Assembly: GCF_900091435.1 (NCBI RefSeq)
Contig: NZ_FMCS01000001.1
Location: 991,512-1,055,511 of the forward strand
DNA from: Micromonospora chaiyaphumensis
GTDB lineage: Bacteria; Actinomycetota; Actinomycetes; Mycobacteriales; Micromonosporaceae
Length of the DNA: 64,000 bases
Direction of reading: 5' to 3'
Shown here: positions 41,446 through 50,754 of the stretch, one piece after another
How the letters are laid out: each line of letters begins with the position of its first letter
Position numbering within the stretch: position 1 is the first letter of the stretch
Program-made: the position numbers and the translations under genes
The notes under the pieces: model-generated
Told to the model about the DNA's origin: nothing
Seen by the model: only the letters and a program-made list of their open reading frames with translations
Databases searched by the model: none

Positions 41446-44400
41446 TCACGAGACCAGCCGTGCCTCGACGTAGTCGAGCCCGGCGAGGTAACCGACCGAC
41501 GCGGCGGCCTTGCCGGTCACGGTGAGCGTGAGCGTGTGCCGGCCGGCCGTCAGCTCCCGCCGGCCGTAGTCGAGCGGGTCGCTCACGACCACCTCCGGCG
41601 AGTGGTACGCGTCGAAGGCCGGCCCGATCCGGGCACCGTCGATCGCCACCGTGTTGGTGCCGTAGTCCCGCGCCAGCGTCTGCACGAGGCGCAGGTCGTA
41701 GGTCCCGGTGGTGGGCACGGTGAAGTTGACGGTGACGCTCTGGTTCGGCCCGTTGGCGTGGAACCAGAGCTGCGCGCTCTGCGACCAGTGAATGCCGCAG
41801 CAGTCGCCCTGGGGATCCACCGGCGCGTCGGCGCTGACCGCCGGCAGGAGCGATTCGCCCTCGATCCGCAGCGTGTCGCCGGTGCTGGCCGAGGCCGTCG
41901 CCGAGTACGGCCCCGCGTTGCCGGCCGCGTCCACCGCGCGCACCCGGTAGTACCAGGTCTCGCGCAGCCCCAGACCCGTGTGCTCGAAGCTCGGGCGGAT
42001 CGTGGTGCCGACCCGGTTGCCCGGCCCCGGCGTGAAGCCGGCCTGGCGGGAGGCGAACACCTCGTACCGGGGGGCGTAGACGTCGTCCCGGGCCGGCTGC
42101 CAGGCCACCGTCACGGCGTTGGTCGTGCCGCTGGTGGCGGTGAGCCCGCTGACCGCCCCTGGCCGCTGGTGGTCGGTGAACGGGGTGACCAGGCTGAGCG
42201 CCGCGTACCGGGCCGCGGACCAGGCCGGTGTGCCGGCGGTCGGCGTCAGGGTGACGGTCACCGCGTCCCTGCCCCGGGTGAGCGCGGCCGGGAGCCGGTA
42301 CTCGTCCTCCAGCCACCGGTGCGACGCGTTGGCCAGCGGCTGCGACCAGGTTCCGGCGTCACGCCCGTCGACCTGGACCGCCACCGACTGGTACCCGGCC
42401 GACTGGTCGCCGACCCGGCGCAGGACCGCGCCCGCGTTGTCCTCGTCGAGGGCCACCCGGAACCGGATGGGGTCGGTGGAGGCACGGACGTCGTCGGTCG
42501 CCGGTCGGGGCGCGCCGTCGTCGCCCTCGAAGGTCGCCGTGAGCACCGTCCGGTCACCGCCGGAGGCGTACCGGTGGGCCGCCTCGCTGGCGGCGTCGCC
42601 CACGTCGACCGTGTCCGTCCAGCGCTGCCCCAGGGTGTCCTGGCCGTACCAGTACGCGGTGGAGCCGTACCGGGCCGGGTCCTGGTCGCCCGGGCCGTGC
42701 TCGATGCCGAACCGCAGTCCGGTCGAGAACGCCACCGACTCCGCGAGCGTGAGCCGGTACGCCCCCGTGCAGTCGTACTGGCAGCCGTAGTCGGCGACCT
42801 CGTGGGCCGGGTTGCCGTTCGTGGGCGCGGAGAACGTGCCGTGGTTGAAGTACCAGCCGCTCTCGTAGAAGTCCTCCGTGCCGGTGCCGTGGATGCTCGG
42901 GCTCTGCGCGCCGTCCACGTAGACGCGCTCGTCGCCCTCCAGGTAGTTGCGCTGGTTGCCGGCGGGGATGTGCCCCTCCATGGTGTGGGTGACCCCCACG
43001 AACTTCCCCCGTCCCGCGACGTCGAGGAAGAGGTGGTCCGCGCCCGGTGTGGTGTCGGCGCTGGTCGCGGTCGCCCGGAAGTAGCCGGTGTCGCCGGTCG
43101 GCCGCAGTGCCGCCGCCCACTGGGCGGAGCGGGCCGTGGTCACCGTGGCCACCGAGGGTTTGATCGCCACGTCGGAACCGTTGCGCAGCTCGATCGACCA
43201 GCGCGACCGGTAGGGCATCGGCCACCAGGCCGACAGGGTCGCCGTCGCCGGGTCGACGCCGAACATCAGGGACCGGACGGGGTGCAGCCCGAGGCCGGTG
43301 CCGAAGAACTCGCCGAGCGGGGCGTCCACCGTGGTCCTGCCGTCGAACGAGATACGCAGCCGGGTGTCGCGCAGCACCGCGTCGGACGCGGCGACGGCCG
43401 CCCTGCGCTCGTCGTCGGCCGGGTAGGACAGGGTGTTGCTGCCCTGCCAGGTCTGCGCGGTGATCCGGTAGCCGTGCGCCGCCTCGACGTCGGTGTGCGC
43501 CGGGCCCAGGTCGACCGTGTCGGTGCGCTTCGCGGCGCCGGAGACGAGGCTGTCGACCCAGTACGTGAACTCGTTGACGTCGAGGCCGGACGAGACGAAC
43601 TCGTTGCGGATGGTCAGCTTCGTCCTGCCGGCCGTGGCGCTCGCCGGCAGCTCGACGGCCTGGTCCCGCCAGGTGCCGAACGGCACCGGGTCGTTGGCCG
43701 GCCACTCGGCGACCGGTGCGCCGTCGACCAGGATCCGCGCCCGCTGGTGCCCGATGTGCGGGTCGAGCCGGCGGGTGAGCCGTACGCCGGTGTTGGCCGG
43801 GTCGACGGCGACGGTGAACTCGCTGCCGCCGCCGGGGCCGAAGGCGCGGCCGTCGTCGGCGATCGGCTCGGGCGCGCCGACGAGCTGCGGGATCGTCAGC
43901 TGGAGTGCGGTGACCGCGCCGGGGCCCACGCCGCCGGCGAGGGTCGTCCGACCGCCCGCGGGGACGGCGAAGGTGCGCTCGGCCGTCGCGGCGCCCGGCT
44001 GGGCGGGCTTGGGGTCGCGGGTGCCGGCGGCCGTGAGCTGCGCGATGACGTCCTCGGCCCGGTCGGCGGGGTCGAACGTGCCGACGCCCTCCGGGGTGGT
44101 GAACTTCCGGTAGGAGACGTGGTAGAAGATCGGGTTCTTCTCGGTGGTGACCCGCATCGAGCTGCGGTAGGTCATCGGTGCCTTGATGTAGACGCCGCCG
44201 GAGCTCTGCGCCGCGTTGGCGACCACCGGGTAGACGAAGGGAGCGCCGAGCTTCCCGTCCACGACGTCCTGGAGCTTGGCGTCGAGCACGGTCTTCCCGT
44301 CGAGGACGACCTTGATGGTGCCCGTGGCGGAGACGTTGCCCTCGTCGCGGGTGAACCAGATGGAGTCGATCTCGCCGGCGCCGGTGGCCTCGGCGATGAC

Positions 44401-44697
44401 GCAGCCCTCGGCGCTGGTGCGCAGGCACGAGTACCGGCCGGAGAAGCCGTCGTCGTTGCCGCCGCTGCGGTCGAAGCTGGAGAACTGGTAGGCCCGGGAT
44501 CCGTCGGTGAGCTCCGGGAGCCGGTCGAGCCGGCGGTAGACGTCCCAGCCGACGGGGCCGTTCGGGGTCGATCCGGTGGAGGCCGAGGCCGGTCCGGTGA
44601 GACCGACGACGGCCGAGCCGGCGATGAGCGTGGCCACAGCGGCGGCACCGAGCAGCCGTCGGGGCAAGGTACGTCGTACGCGGGTGGTGGGTGTCAT
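41446..44697 (-). CDS. Secreted GH172 (DUF2961) glycoside hydrolase with FN3 and CBM-like domains
   Basis: A 1083-residue exported protein with an Arg-rich signal peptide cleaved near A-S-A (about residue 40). Residues about 45-420 and 430-760 look like the DUF2961 jelly-roll region (S-S-F-D-R-S-G-G-N-D-D-G near the start, G-T-E-D-F-Y-E-S-G-W-Y-F later). An FN3-like segment (A-V-T-V-A-W-Q-P-A-R-D-D-V-Y) and a C-terminal carbohydrate-binding beta-sandwich follow. DUF2961 is now GH172. Known members act on difructose anhydrides and on D-arabinofuranosides of mycobacterial D-arabinan. ATG 44697 follows GGAAAGG. It is probably the founding gene of the LacI-controlled uptake operon. Confidence 0.8.
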   Translation of the reverse strand: MTPTTRVRRTLPRRLLGAAAVATLIAGSAVVGLTGPASASTGSTPNGPVGWDVYRRLDRLPELTDGSRAYQFSSFDRSGGNDDGFSGRYSCLRTSAEGCVIAEATGAGEIDSIWFTRDEGNVSATGTIKVVLDGKTVLDAKLQDVVDGKLGAPFVYPVVANAAQSSGGVYIKAPMTYRSSMRVTTEKNPIFYHVSYRKFTTPEGVGTFDPADRAEDVIAQLTAAGTRDPKPAQPGAATAERTFAVPAGGRTTLAGGVGPGAVTALQLTIPQLVGAPEPIADDGRAFGPGGGSEFTVAVDPANTGVRLTRRLDPHIGHQRARILVDGAPVAEWPANDPVPFGTWRDQAVELPASATAGRTKLTIRNEFVSSGLDVNEFTYWVDSLVSGAAKRTDTVDLGPAHTDVEAAHGYRITAQTWQGSNTLSYPADDERRAAVAASDAVLRDTRLRISFDGRTTVDAPLGEFFGTGLGLHPVRSLMFGVDPATATLSAWWPMPYRSRWSIELRNGSDVAIKPSVATVTTARSAQWAAALRPTGDTGYFRATATSADTTPGADHLFLDVAGRGKFVGVTHTMEGHIPAGNQRNYLEGDERVYVDGAQSPSIHGTGTEDFYESGWYFNHGTFSAPTNGNPAHEVADYGCQYDCTGAYRLTLAESVAFSTGLRFGIEHGPGDQDPARYGSTAYWYGQDTLGQRWTDTVDVGDAASEAAHRYASGGDRTVLTATFEGDDGAPRPATDDVRASTDPIRFRVALDEDNAGAVLRRVGDQSAGYQSVAVQVDGRDAGTWSQPLANASHRWLEDEYRLPAALTRGRDAVTVTLTPTAGTPAWSAARYAALSLVTPFTDHQRPGAVSGLTATSGTTNAVTVAWQPARDDVYAPRYEVFASRQAGFTPGPGNRVGTTIRPSFEHTGLGLRETWYYRVRAVDAAGNAGPYSATASASTGDTLRIEGESLLPAVSADAPVDPQGDCCGIHWSQSAQLWFHANGPNQSVTVNFTVPTTGTYDLRLVQTLARDYGTNTVAIDGARIGPAFDAYHSPEVVVSDPLDYGRRELTAGRHTLTLTVTGKAAASVGYLAGLDYVEARLVS

Positions 44698-44748
44698 GAA
44701 TCGCCTTTCCACATCGGTGGGTGGGGCGGATCGTGAGGTACGGCGACA

Positions 44749-44763
44749 AGGAATCGATTTCTC
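44749..44763. promoter_or_regulatory. LacI-type operator candidate A (GH172 promoter)
   Basis: AATCGATTT at 44752-44760, read as GAGAAATCGATTCC on the minus strand, about 55 bp upstream of the GH172 start. It has the central CG typical of LacI operators and matches three other sites in this region. Confidence 0.5.
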
Positions 44764-44893
44764 GCTGCAACTGCGATCAGGTTAGGCAGCCGTCGCACGG
44801 CGGTCAATCCTTGAATGTTGACGACGAGGTCGGCGGCCGTTCGACGTTGACAGCCCCACCCGCCACTCCTATGGTCCTCGAACAGAACCGAGC

Positions 44894-44906
44894 AAACGAT
44901 TTCCCG
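44894..44906. promoter_or_regulatory. LacI-type operator candidate B (lacI promoter)
   Basis: On the minus strand this reads CGGGAAATCGTTT. It lies in the 353-bp gap between the GH172 gene and the divergent lacI-like gene, suggesting autoregulation. The rest of that gap holds no gene. Confidence 0.45.
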
Positions 44907-45051
44907 TTCACGAGGCAGCCGGCCCGGAGGTCCGTGACTGTTCCGTCACTTTCCGCCCGTAAGATGCCAGTCCCCGCACCCCGCGAGGGTGCGGAAAGCG
45001 GGCCGCACGTTGTCAGGCCTGTCATCGTAGGAATCCACCGGATGGAGGCGA

Positions 45052-46050
45052 ATGGCGACGATCTACGACGTGGCACGGCAGGCTCAGGTCTCGCCCGCGA
45101 CGGTTTCGCGGGTGCTCAACGGCCGCACCACCGTCGATCCAGTCATGGCCGCGCGCGTGCATCAGGCGATGCAGGACCTCGACTACCGTCCCAACGCGGT
45201 CGCCCGCAACCTGCGCCTGAGCCAGACCAGCCTCTGGGCGGTCATCATCTCCGACATCGGCAACCCGTTCTTCACCTCGATGGTGCGTGGGGTCGAGGAC
45301 GTCGCGCAGAGCGCCGGCTACTCCGTGGTCCTGTGCAACACCGACGAGGACCCGGAGAAGGAGTCCCGGTACATCGCGGCGGTCCTCGCCGAACGGATGG
45401 CCGGCGTCATCATCTCCACGTCGGGCCGCTCGACGGTGATCAACCAGCTCCTCGAGGCCCGCATCCCGGTCGTGGCGATCGACCGTCAGCTGCGCGGCGT
45501 CACCATCGACACGGTGCTCGTCGACAACGTGCACGGGGCGGGGCTGGCGACCACGCACCTGCTCGACAACGGCTACCAGCGGGTCGCCTGCATCACCGGT
45601 CCCCGCCGGATCTCCACGGCCGCCCAGCGGCTCCGGGGCTACCAGCGCGCGCTGCGGGAGCGCGGGCGCGAGGTGACCGACGCCCTCGTGCGGTACGCGG
45701 ACTTCCGCGAGGAGGGCGGTTACCGGGCCATGGCCTCGCTGCTCGACAGCGACAACCCGCCCGACAGCGTCTTCGCCACGAACAACCTGATGACCGTGGG
45801 CGCCGTCGAATGCCTCGTCGACCGCGGCATCCGGGTGCCGGACGAGGTCGGGGTCGTCGGATTCGACGACATCCCGTGGGCGCACCTGGTCCGGCCGTCG
45901 CTGAGCACCGTCTCCCAGCCGACGTACGACCTCGGACGCGCCGCCGCCGGGCTGCTCACCGAACGGATCGCCAACCCGTCGCGGCTGCCGTCGACCGTCA
46001 CGCTCAGCACCGGGCTCCAGGTGCGCGACAGCTCCACCCGACCGGGCTGA
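45052..46050 (+). CDS. LacI-family transcriptional repressor
   Basis: A 332-residue repressor. The N-terminal HTH (A-T-I-Y-D-V-A-R-Q-A-Q-V-S-P-A-T-V-S-R-V-L-N-G) and hinge helix Y-R-P-N-A-V-A-R-N-L-R are followed by a sugar-binding core. GGAGG sits before the ATG. The gene is placed between the GH172/ABC operon and the isomerase/kinase operon and is the obvious regulator of both. The inducer is presumably a released monosaccharide or its phosphate. Confidence 0.9.
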   Translation: MATIYDVARQAQVSPATVSRVLNGRTTVDPVMAARVHQAMQDLDYRPNAVARNLRLSQTSLWAVIISDIGNPFFTSMVRGVEDVAQSAGYSVVLCNTDEDPEKESRYIAAVLAERMAGVIISTSGRSTVINQLLEARIPVVAIDRQLRGVTIDTVLVDNVHGAGLATTHLLDNGYQRVACITGPRRISTAAQRLRGYQRALRERGREVTDALVRYADFREEGGYRAMASLLDSDNPPDSVFATNNLMTVGAVECLVDRGIRVPDEVGVVGFDDIPWAHLVRPSLSTVSQPTYDLGRAAAGLLTERIANPSRLPSTVTLSTGLQVRDSSTRPG

Positions 46051-46087
46051 CCGGTCGCCGGCACGAGGGCCGCACTCCGGCCCGGGG

Positions 46088-46114
46088 CCCGGCCGGCCCC
46101 CACGGCCGGCCGGG
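46088..46114. terminator. 11-bp hairpin between lacI and the isomerase gene
   Basis: The arms at 46088-46098 and 46104-46114 pair around a five-base loop between two convergent stop codons. It would terminate both transcripts. Confidence 0.65.
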
Positions 46115-46128
46115 TCCCAGGCGGGTGC

Positions 46129-47763
46129 TCAGAGGTTGACGTCGCCGCAGAGGTGCACCTGGACGCCGAGTTCGGCGAACAGCGCGGCCTTCACCCGCAG
46201 TGCCCGGTCGGCGGTCTCCGCGTCGGGCGCGTAGGCGACGTTCACGTGGTTGGCCTTGTGGCGGGCCATCAGCTGGTCGCGGCCGACCCCGTGCAGCACG
46301 GCGTGCATGATCGGCCACTGCGGGTTCGTGGCCTCCAGCCGGCGCCGGGTCTCCTCCTCGGGAAGCTCGACGACGGTGGCGCGACCGAGGTCGACGTGCA
46401 GGCCGCCGTCCATGATGAACACCCGGGACCACACGATCTCGCCCGGCTTGGAGACCCCGCTCAGCGTGCCGCCGCCGAGCGGGAAGAACATCGGCGGCTG
46501 CCGCATGCTGTACGACTTGTCGTACCCCCCGTTGTGGGACGCGGGCACCGAGCCGGAGATCTCGAACACCCAGACGAAGTCGTCGCCGTAGGTCTCCCCC
46601 CACCGGATGTCGTGCAGGGTGGTGGCCGGGTCGAGGCCCATGGCGGTCCAGATGCGGTTGGTGACCAACGAGTCGACGGCCACCCCCTCGTCGACCTCGT
46701 TGAAGTGCGGCAACGGCGCGCCCGCGTAGAGTTCGCGGCTGCCGTCGCGGCTGCGTACCGGTGGCCGCTGGACGTTGTTGAGCAGCCCCTCGGCCAGATC
46801 GCTGGCCGGGACGGTGTCCTTCAGCCCCTGCTGGTACTGGATGCCGACCGCGTCGAGGCCGAAGTCGTCCGCGATGCGCAGGGCGGCGATGTACATCTTG
46901 AACTGGCTGGTCAGCTGGGCGTCGGTGAGCTCGGTCGCCTCGTCGGTGCCGGTGTGGAAGGTCATGCCCGCCTCGTCCAGCCAGCGCCGGACCGCATGGG
47001 CCTCCTCGTCGGGGACCCGGGCCATCTCGGCGACCAGCGCGCTCTGCGACAGCCGCTCCTTGTAGATGCCCAGCGGGTTGATCAGCTCGTCGTCGAAGAT
47101 CGCGTTGTACATGCCCATGCAGCCCTCGTCGAAGACGCCGATGACGGCCTTCTCCCGGGCCAGTTGCACGGCCAGGGCACGGCCGAGCTCGACCTCCGCG
47201 TCGTCGGGCAGGGCGGGCAGATCGCGGACGTGACCGGTGTCGTGGCGCAGCTCGCCGGTCTCCAACCAGGTGCGCAGCCCGTTGACCGCCCAGTCGTCGG
47301 TGAAGTCCCGGCTCCACAGCGCGGAGTGCCGTACGCCCGCCTTGGTGAGGCTCGCGGTGAGGTTGAGCAGGCCGACCAGGCCCGGGAACTCGCCGCTCCA
47401 GTTGGCGACGATCAGGATCGGCCCCCGGTGGCTGCGCAGCCCGGCCAGCACGTGGTGGCTGTACTGCCAGACCGCCTCGACCACGATGAGCGGCGCGTCG
47501 ACCGGCAGGCGCTTGAAGACCTCGATGCCGGCCCGCTGGCTGTCGATGAAACCGTGGCCCTTGTCCGGGTCGACGGCGTGGCCACGCTCGACCTTCCAGC
47601 CGAGCGCGTTGACCGCGGCCGCGAGGTCGGCCTCCAGCTGCTGCTGCGTGGGCCAGCACGTGACGTTCGCGCGGGGCCGGAGATCGCCACTGGCCACCGT
47701 GTAGACGGTGCCGGGCGCCGCGGCGGGCGGCTCGGCCAGCACGGGCAGCGGGTAACGGGTCAT
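46129..47763 (-). CDS. L-fucose/D-arabinose isomerase family (FucI-like)
   Basis: A 544-residue ketol-isomerase. F-D-E-G-C-M-G-M-Y-N-A-I-F-D-D-E-L-I-N carries the metal-binding Glu (near residue 207). G-I-Q-Y-Q-Q-G-L-K-D carries the second metal ligand, and a C-terminal V-H-L-C-G-D-V-N motif is present. FucI enzymes isomerise L-fucose to L-fuculose and also D-arabinose to D-ribulose. The latter fits the GH172 context. The gene is coupled to the kinase by a 4-bp overlap. ATG 47763 is the only sensible start, as upstream residues belong to the kinase frame. Confidence 0.85.
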   Translation of the reverse strand: MTRYPLPVLAEPPAAAPGTVYTVASGDLRPRANVTCWPTQQQLEADLAAAVNALGWKVERGHAVDPDKGHGFIDSQRAGIEVFKRLPVDAPLIVVEAVWQYSHHVLAGLRSHRGPILIVANWSGEFPGLVGLLNLTASLTKAGVRHSALWSRDFTDDWAVNGLRTWLETGELRHDTGHVRDLPALPDDAEVELGRALAVQLAREKAVIGVFDEGCMGMYNAIFDDELINPLGIYKERLSQSALVAEMARVPDEEAHAVRRWLDEAGMTFHTGTDEATELTDAQLTSQFKMYIAALRIADDFGLDAVGIQYQQGLKDTVPASDLAEGLLNNVQRPPVRSRDGSRELYAGAPLPHFNEVDEGVAVDSLVTNRIWTAMGLDPATTLHDIRWGETYGDDFVWVFEISGSVPASHNGGYDKSYSMRQPPMFFPLGGGTLSGVSKPGEIVWSRVFIMDGGLHVDLGRATVVELPEEETRRRLEATNPQWPIMHAVLHGVGRDQLMARHKANHVNVAYAPDAETADRALRVKAALFAELGVQVHLCGDVNL

Positions 47764-49298
47764 GGGGCGACTCCTTCGGTGCGTGGGGTGTCGCTGGCCG
47801 CCGGCGGGCCGGCGGCCAAAAGACGGTCCTGACGTGCAGCGAGCGCGTGCGCGACCCGCTTGGAACTCGTGTACAGCTCCCGGTACAGCCCGTAGAGCTC
47901 GTCGTAGTCGGCGGCCAGCTCGGCCCGGGGTTGCCGGATCTCCTTGACGGGGTTCCACGCCTCGATCGAGACGGGCCACCCGGTCCGCGCGGCGAGGAAC
48001 GCCGCTCCGTAGCTCGCGCCGATGGTCTGCGACGGGATGACCTGGGCACGCCCGGTGACGTCCGAGACGATCTGGGTCCACAGCCCGCCCTGGGTGCCGC
48101 CGCCGACCGCCACGACCCGCCGGATGTCGCCACCGCTCGCCTCGATCGTCTCGATGTTGTGCCGGACGCCGAGAGCGGTCGCCTCGAGAGCGGCGCGGTA
48201 CAGGTCACCGCGGGTGTGCGAGACGGTGAGGCCGGCGACGACGCCACGGGCCCGGGGATCCAGGATGGGCGTGCGCTCGCCCGCGAAGTACGGGAGCATG
48301 AGCAGCCCGTTCGCGCCCGGGCCGGATGCCTCGGCCAGCCGGAGCAGCTCGGGGTAGTCCGGTGCGCCGAACAGCTCGCGCAGCCAGGCCGTGATCGCGC
48401 CCGAGGTGGCCAGGCCGCCGGCGAGGTTCCGCGTTCCGGGCAGGGCGCCGACGGTGCCCCACAGCGAGGGATTCGTCAGGGGGGCCGTGACCGTGTGGAC
48501 GAGGAACATCGTCGTGCCGTACATCAGCATCAGGTCGCCGACGCCCTGGGCGCCCACGCTGATCGCCTCCGACCAGGCGTCGATGGTGCCCGTGACGACC
48601 GGGACGCCCGCCGGCAGGCCGGCCTCCGCCGCCGCGCGCGACGTCACCGTCCCGGCCACCTCCTCGGGCCAGCGCAGCGGCGGCAGGACCAGATCGGGTG
48701 CGATCTCCGTGGCCCACGGCGCGTACCAGTCCTGGACCCCGGTGTCGTAGAGCGGTGTGCACTGGCTCGCGGAGTGCTGGTCGAGCACGTACCGGTCGGT
48801 GAGCTTCCACGCGAGCCACGAACTGGGCATGAAGAGCCGCCGGGCCCGGGCGAAGAGCTCCGGCTCGTTGTCGGCCACCCAGGCCACCTTGGCGCCCGCC
48901 GCCTGGCTGGACAGTGCCGAGCCGCACCGGCGGAGGATCTCCTCCGCACCGAACCGCTCGGTGAGGCGCTCGATCTGGCGGGTCGAGCGGGTGTCGACGC
49001 CGTAGAGGACGGCGGGGCGCAGCGGGGCGTTCGCGGCGTCCGTGAGCAGCACACACGGGCCCATGCCGCTCACCCCGACGGCGACGACGTCGGCGTCGCC
49101 GGGTGCGAGGAGTTCACGGCTCAGCGCGACGAACTCCTGCCACCAGACGTCGGCGTCCATCTCCACCCAGCCCGGTCGCGGGCGGCTCACCTCGTGCGCG
49201 CGGGTCGCCGAGCGGAGGACCCGGCCGTCGGCGTCGACGAGGACGGCCTTGCTGCTCGATGTGCCGATGTCGACGCCCAGGACGGCCGCAACCTTCAT
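47760..49298 (-). CDS. FGGY-family carbohydrate kinase
   Basis: A 512-residue sugar kinase of the FGGY group. It has the N-terminal D-I-G-T-S-S-S-K phosphate loop, the Y-G-T-T-M-F-L motif and the C-terminal V-A-V-G-G-G-T-Q-G-G-L-W-T-Q-I-V signature. It would phosphorylate the ketose made by the FucI-like isomerase, most simply D-ribulose to D-ribulose-5-phosphate, feeding the pentose-phosphate pathway. ATG 49298 is preferred over an earlier in-frame codon (49334), which lacks homology. It is the first gene of the isomerase operon. Confidence 0.85.
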   Translation of the reverse strand: MKVAAVLGVDIGTSSSKAVLVDADGRVLRSATRAHEVSRPRPGWVEMDADVWWQEFVALSRELLAPGDADVVAVGVSGMGPCVLLTDAANAPLRPAVLYGVDTRSTRQIERLTERFGAEEILRRCGSALSSQAAGAKVAWVADNEPELFARARRLFMPSSWLAWKLTDRYVLDQHSASQCTPLYDTGVQDWYAPWATEIAPDLVLPPLRWPEEVAGTVTSRAAAEAGLPAGVPVVTGTIDAWSEAISVGAQGVGDLMLMYGTTMFLVHTVTAPLTNPSLWGTVGALPGTRNLAGGLATSGAITAWLRELFGAPDYPELLRLAEASGPGANGLLMLPYFAGERTPILDPRARGVVAGLTVSHTRGDLYRAALEATALGVRHNIETIEASGGDIRRVVAVGGGTQGGLWTQIVSDVTGRAQVIPSQTIGASYGAAFLAARTGWPVSIEAWNPVKEIRQPRAELAADYDELYGLYRELYTSSKRVAHALAARQDRLLAAGPPAASDTPRTEGVAP

Positions 49299-49316
49299 GG
49301 GCGTCACTGTTCCAGC

Positions 49317-49328
49317 AATCGATTTCCG
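49317..49328. promoter_or_regulatory. LacI-type operator candidate C (kinase operon promoter)
   Basis: AATCGATTTCCG at 49317-49328 is 19 bp upstream of the kinase ATG. On the minus strand it reads CGGAAATCGATT, matching site A. Confidence 0.5.
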
Positions 49329-49444
49329 AATCAAGAGCGATCAGTCGACGCCTTTCGCTGCCAGGTCCGGGCGTGCGTACGGGCATGCCGCCGTATCGCC
49401 TGATGAGGGCGGGTGCCGGCGCGGCCGGAGAGAGTCGGCAGGGC

Positions 49445-49460
49445 CGGGAAATCGTTAACT
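49445..49460. promoter_or_regulatory. LacI-type operator candidate D
   Basis: CGGGAAATCGTTAACT on the plus strand, about 150 bp upstream of the kinase gene. Its CGGGAAATCGTT core is identical to site B on the other strand. Confidence 0.4.
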
Positions 49461-49581
49461 CGCTTCGCCTTCGGACGGGGTGGACCTGCCGATCCCTCGC
49501 GATGCCGGGCCGCCGAACGTCGCCCACCACCGACCGTCCTGCACCACGAGCGGGTGCCTCAAGGTGCCGCCGGCCGGGCGT

Positions 49582-50577
49582 TCAGTGGGGAAACGCCCGG
49601 GGGATGCGGGCGTTGAGGAGTTCGTCGCGGAAGGCTTGGATGCGGGTGATCACCTGTCGCCGGCCGACGGTGTTCTCGATGCGGTCGAGGTAGAGGCATC
49701 GGGCGGCGAGTTTGTCGAGGTCGACGGTGAAGTAGATCGCCATCAGCGGGTTGACGAACAGGTCACCGCCGCCGGTGCGCCGGGTGAACCGGACGTCTCC
49801 GAACGCGCCGCTGGTGGCGGCGGCGATCTGACCTTGGACGATGCTCGGCCGGTCCGGAGTGGCGGCCTGGGCGTCGGCGACAGCATCGCGGTACAGCGCC
49901 GCTTCCCGGCTGGAGCTGGGGATGGACAGGGCGCCGAGGTAGCCACCCTCGCGGTCGAGTGCGGCGAGGTTCTCCAGCACCTGGACGTGGTTGACGCCGT
50001 CGTAGGCATCGATGCCGAAGCCGAGACTGGTCACCAGTTTGACCGGTACGTCCAACGCGGCCACGGCGGCCAGGCTGGTGATGTCCTCCACCGGGGTGCC
50101 GAGATCGCTCTCGTCGCCGCGCAGCAGGACGTCGGTGCCGCCGTCGACCAGCACCACCGCATCGATGTCGAGGTGTTCGACCAGGTGCCGGTACGCCGCC
50201 CGTAACGGCTGGACACCGAGCGGCGGAAAGGCGTACACGGTCGACGGCAGTTCCTGAGCCGCCAGCCACCGGGCGAGCGTCCGTTCGGGGAAGTACCAGT
50301 CCGGGCTGCCGGTGTCCGGCTGCACCGCCGCGACATGCTCCGCCAGCCACGCGTCCCGGTCGATCAGCTCGAGCTCGGAGAAGGACAGGCTGGCCAGGTG
50401 CACCCGTGCGCCGCCGCGCGACAGCGCGAACGCCAAGGGCAGGCCGGCGTAGACATCGAACCCCCCGCCCGCTCCGGCGATGAGGATGCTCCGCGCCGGA
50501 GCCAGCGCGGCGAACAGCGGCGGAAGGGCCAACGAGTACGCACCGGGGTCGGCCGCCGGCGCGGCAGGGTTCAGCAC
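49582..50577 (-). CDS. DUF1152 family protein
   Basis: A 331-residue protein with an N-terminal G-A-G-G-G-F-D-V-Y-A-G-L-P dinucleotide- or phosphate-binding-like loop. Later it has V-V-L-V-D-G-G-T-D-V-L-L-R-G-D-E-S-D-L-G-T-P, the hallmark of DUF1152. The latter resembles a metal/nucleotide site and archaeal members are annotated without function. It starts with GTG, with only a weak ribosome site. No operon partner is apparent. It converges with nothing nearby. Confidence 0.75.
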   Translation of the reverse strand: MLNPAAPAADPGAYSLALPPLFAALAPARSILIAGAGGGFDVYAGLPLAFALSRGGARVHLASLSFSELELIDRDAWLAEHVAAVQPDTGSPDWYFPERTLARWLAAQELPSTVYAFPPLGVQPLRAAYRHLVEHLDIDAVVLVDGGTDVLLRGDESDLGTPVEDITSLAAVAALDVPVKLVTSLGFGIDAYDGVNHVQVLENLAALDREGGYLGALSIPSSSREAALYRDAVADAQAATPDRPSIVQGQIAAATSGAFGDVRFTRRTGGGDLFVNPLMAIYFTVDLDKLAARCLYLDRIENTVGRRQVITRIQAFRDELLNARIPRAFPH

Positions 50578-50754
50578 CCCTCAATGATCAACCACGCGGT
50601 CGTGCCGCGCGGACCGGCGAAGCCGGGAGCGTCACCGACGAATCGTGTTTTCGAAAAAAAATCTGGGCGTGCCTGTCGATTGGGGTCGGTCCTGTTCGTC
50701 GCTCTGGTGAGAGCCCGGCACCGAGCCGGTCCACCACACCCTCTGGAGGGCACG

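Noticed and set aside
40777..44736. A 1319-codon plus-strand frame across the GH172 gene
   Set aside because: Antisense to the clearly coding GH172 and ABC genes. Its composition (Arg/Val/Gly/His) is the usual high-GC artefact.
46004..48247. A 747-codon minus-strand frame across the isomerase and kinase genes
   Set aside because: It is out of frame with two strongly conserved enzymes and has no family signature.
50640..50665. An A/T-rich run (GTTTTCGAAAAAAAATC) as a terminator
   Set aside because: No stable stem precedes the run. It may be part of the promoter of the small membrane gene, but I cannot support that.
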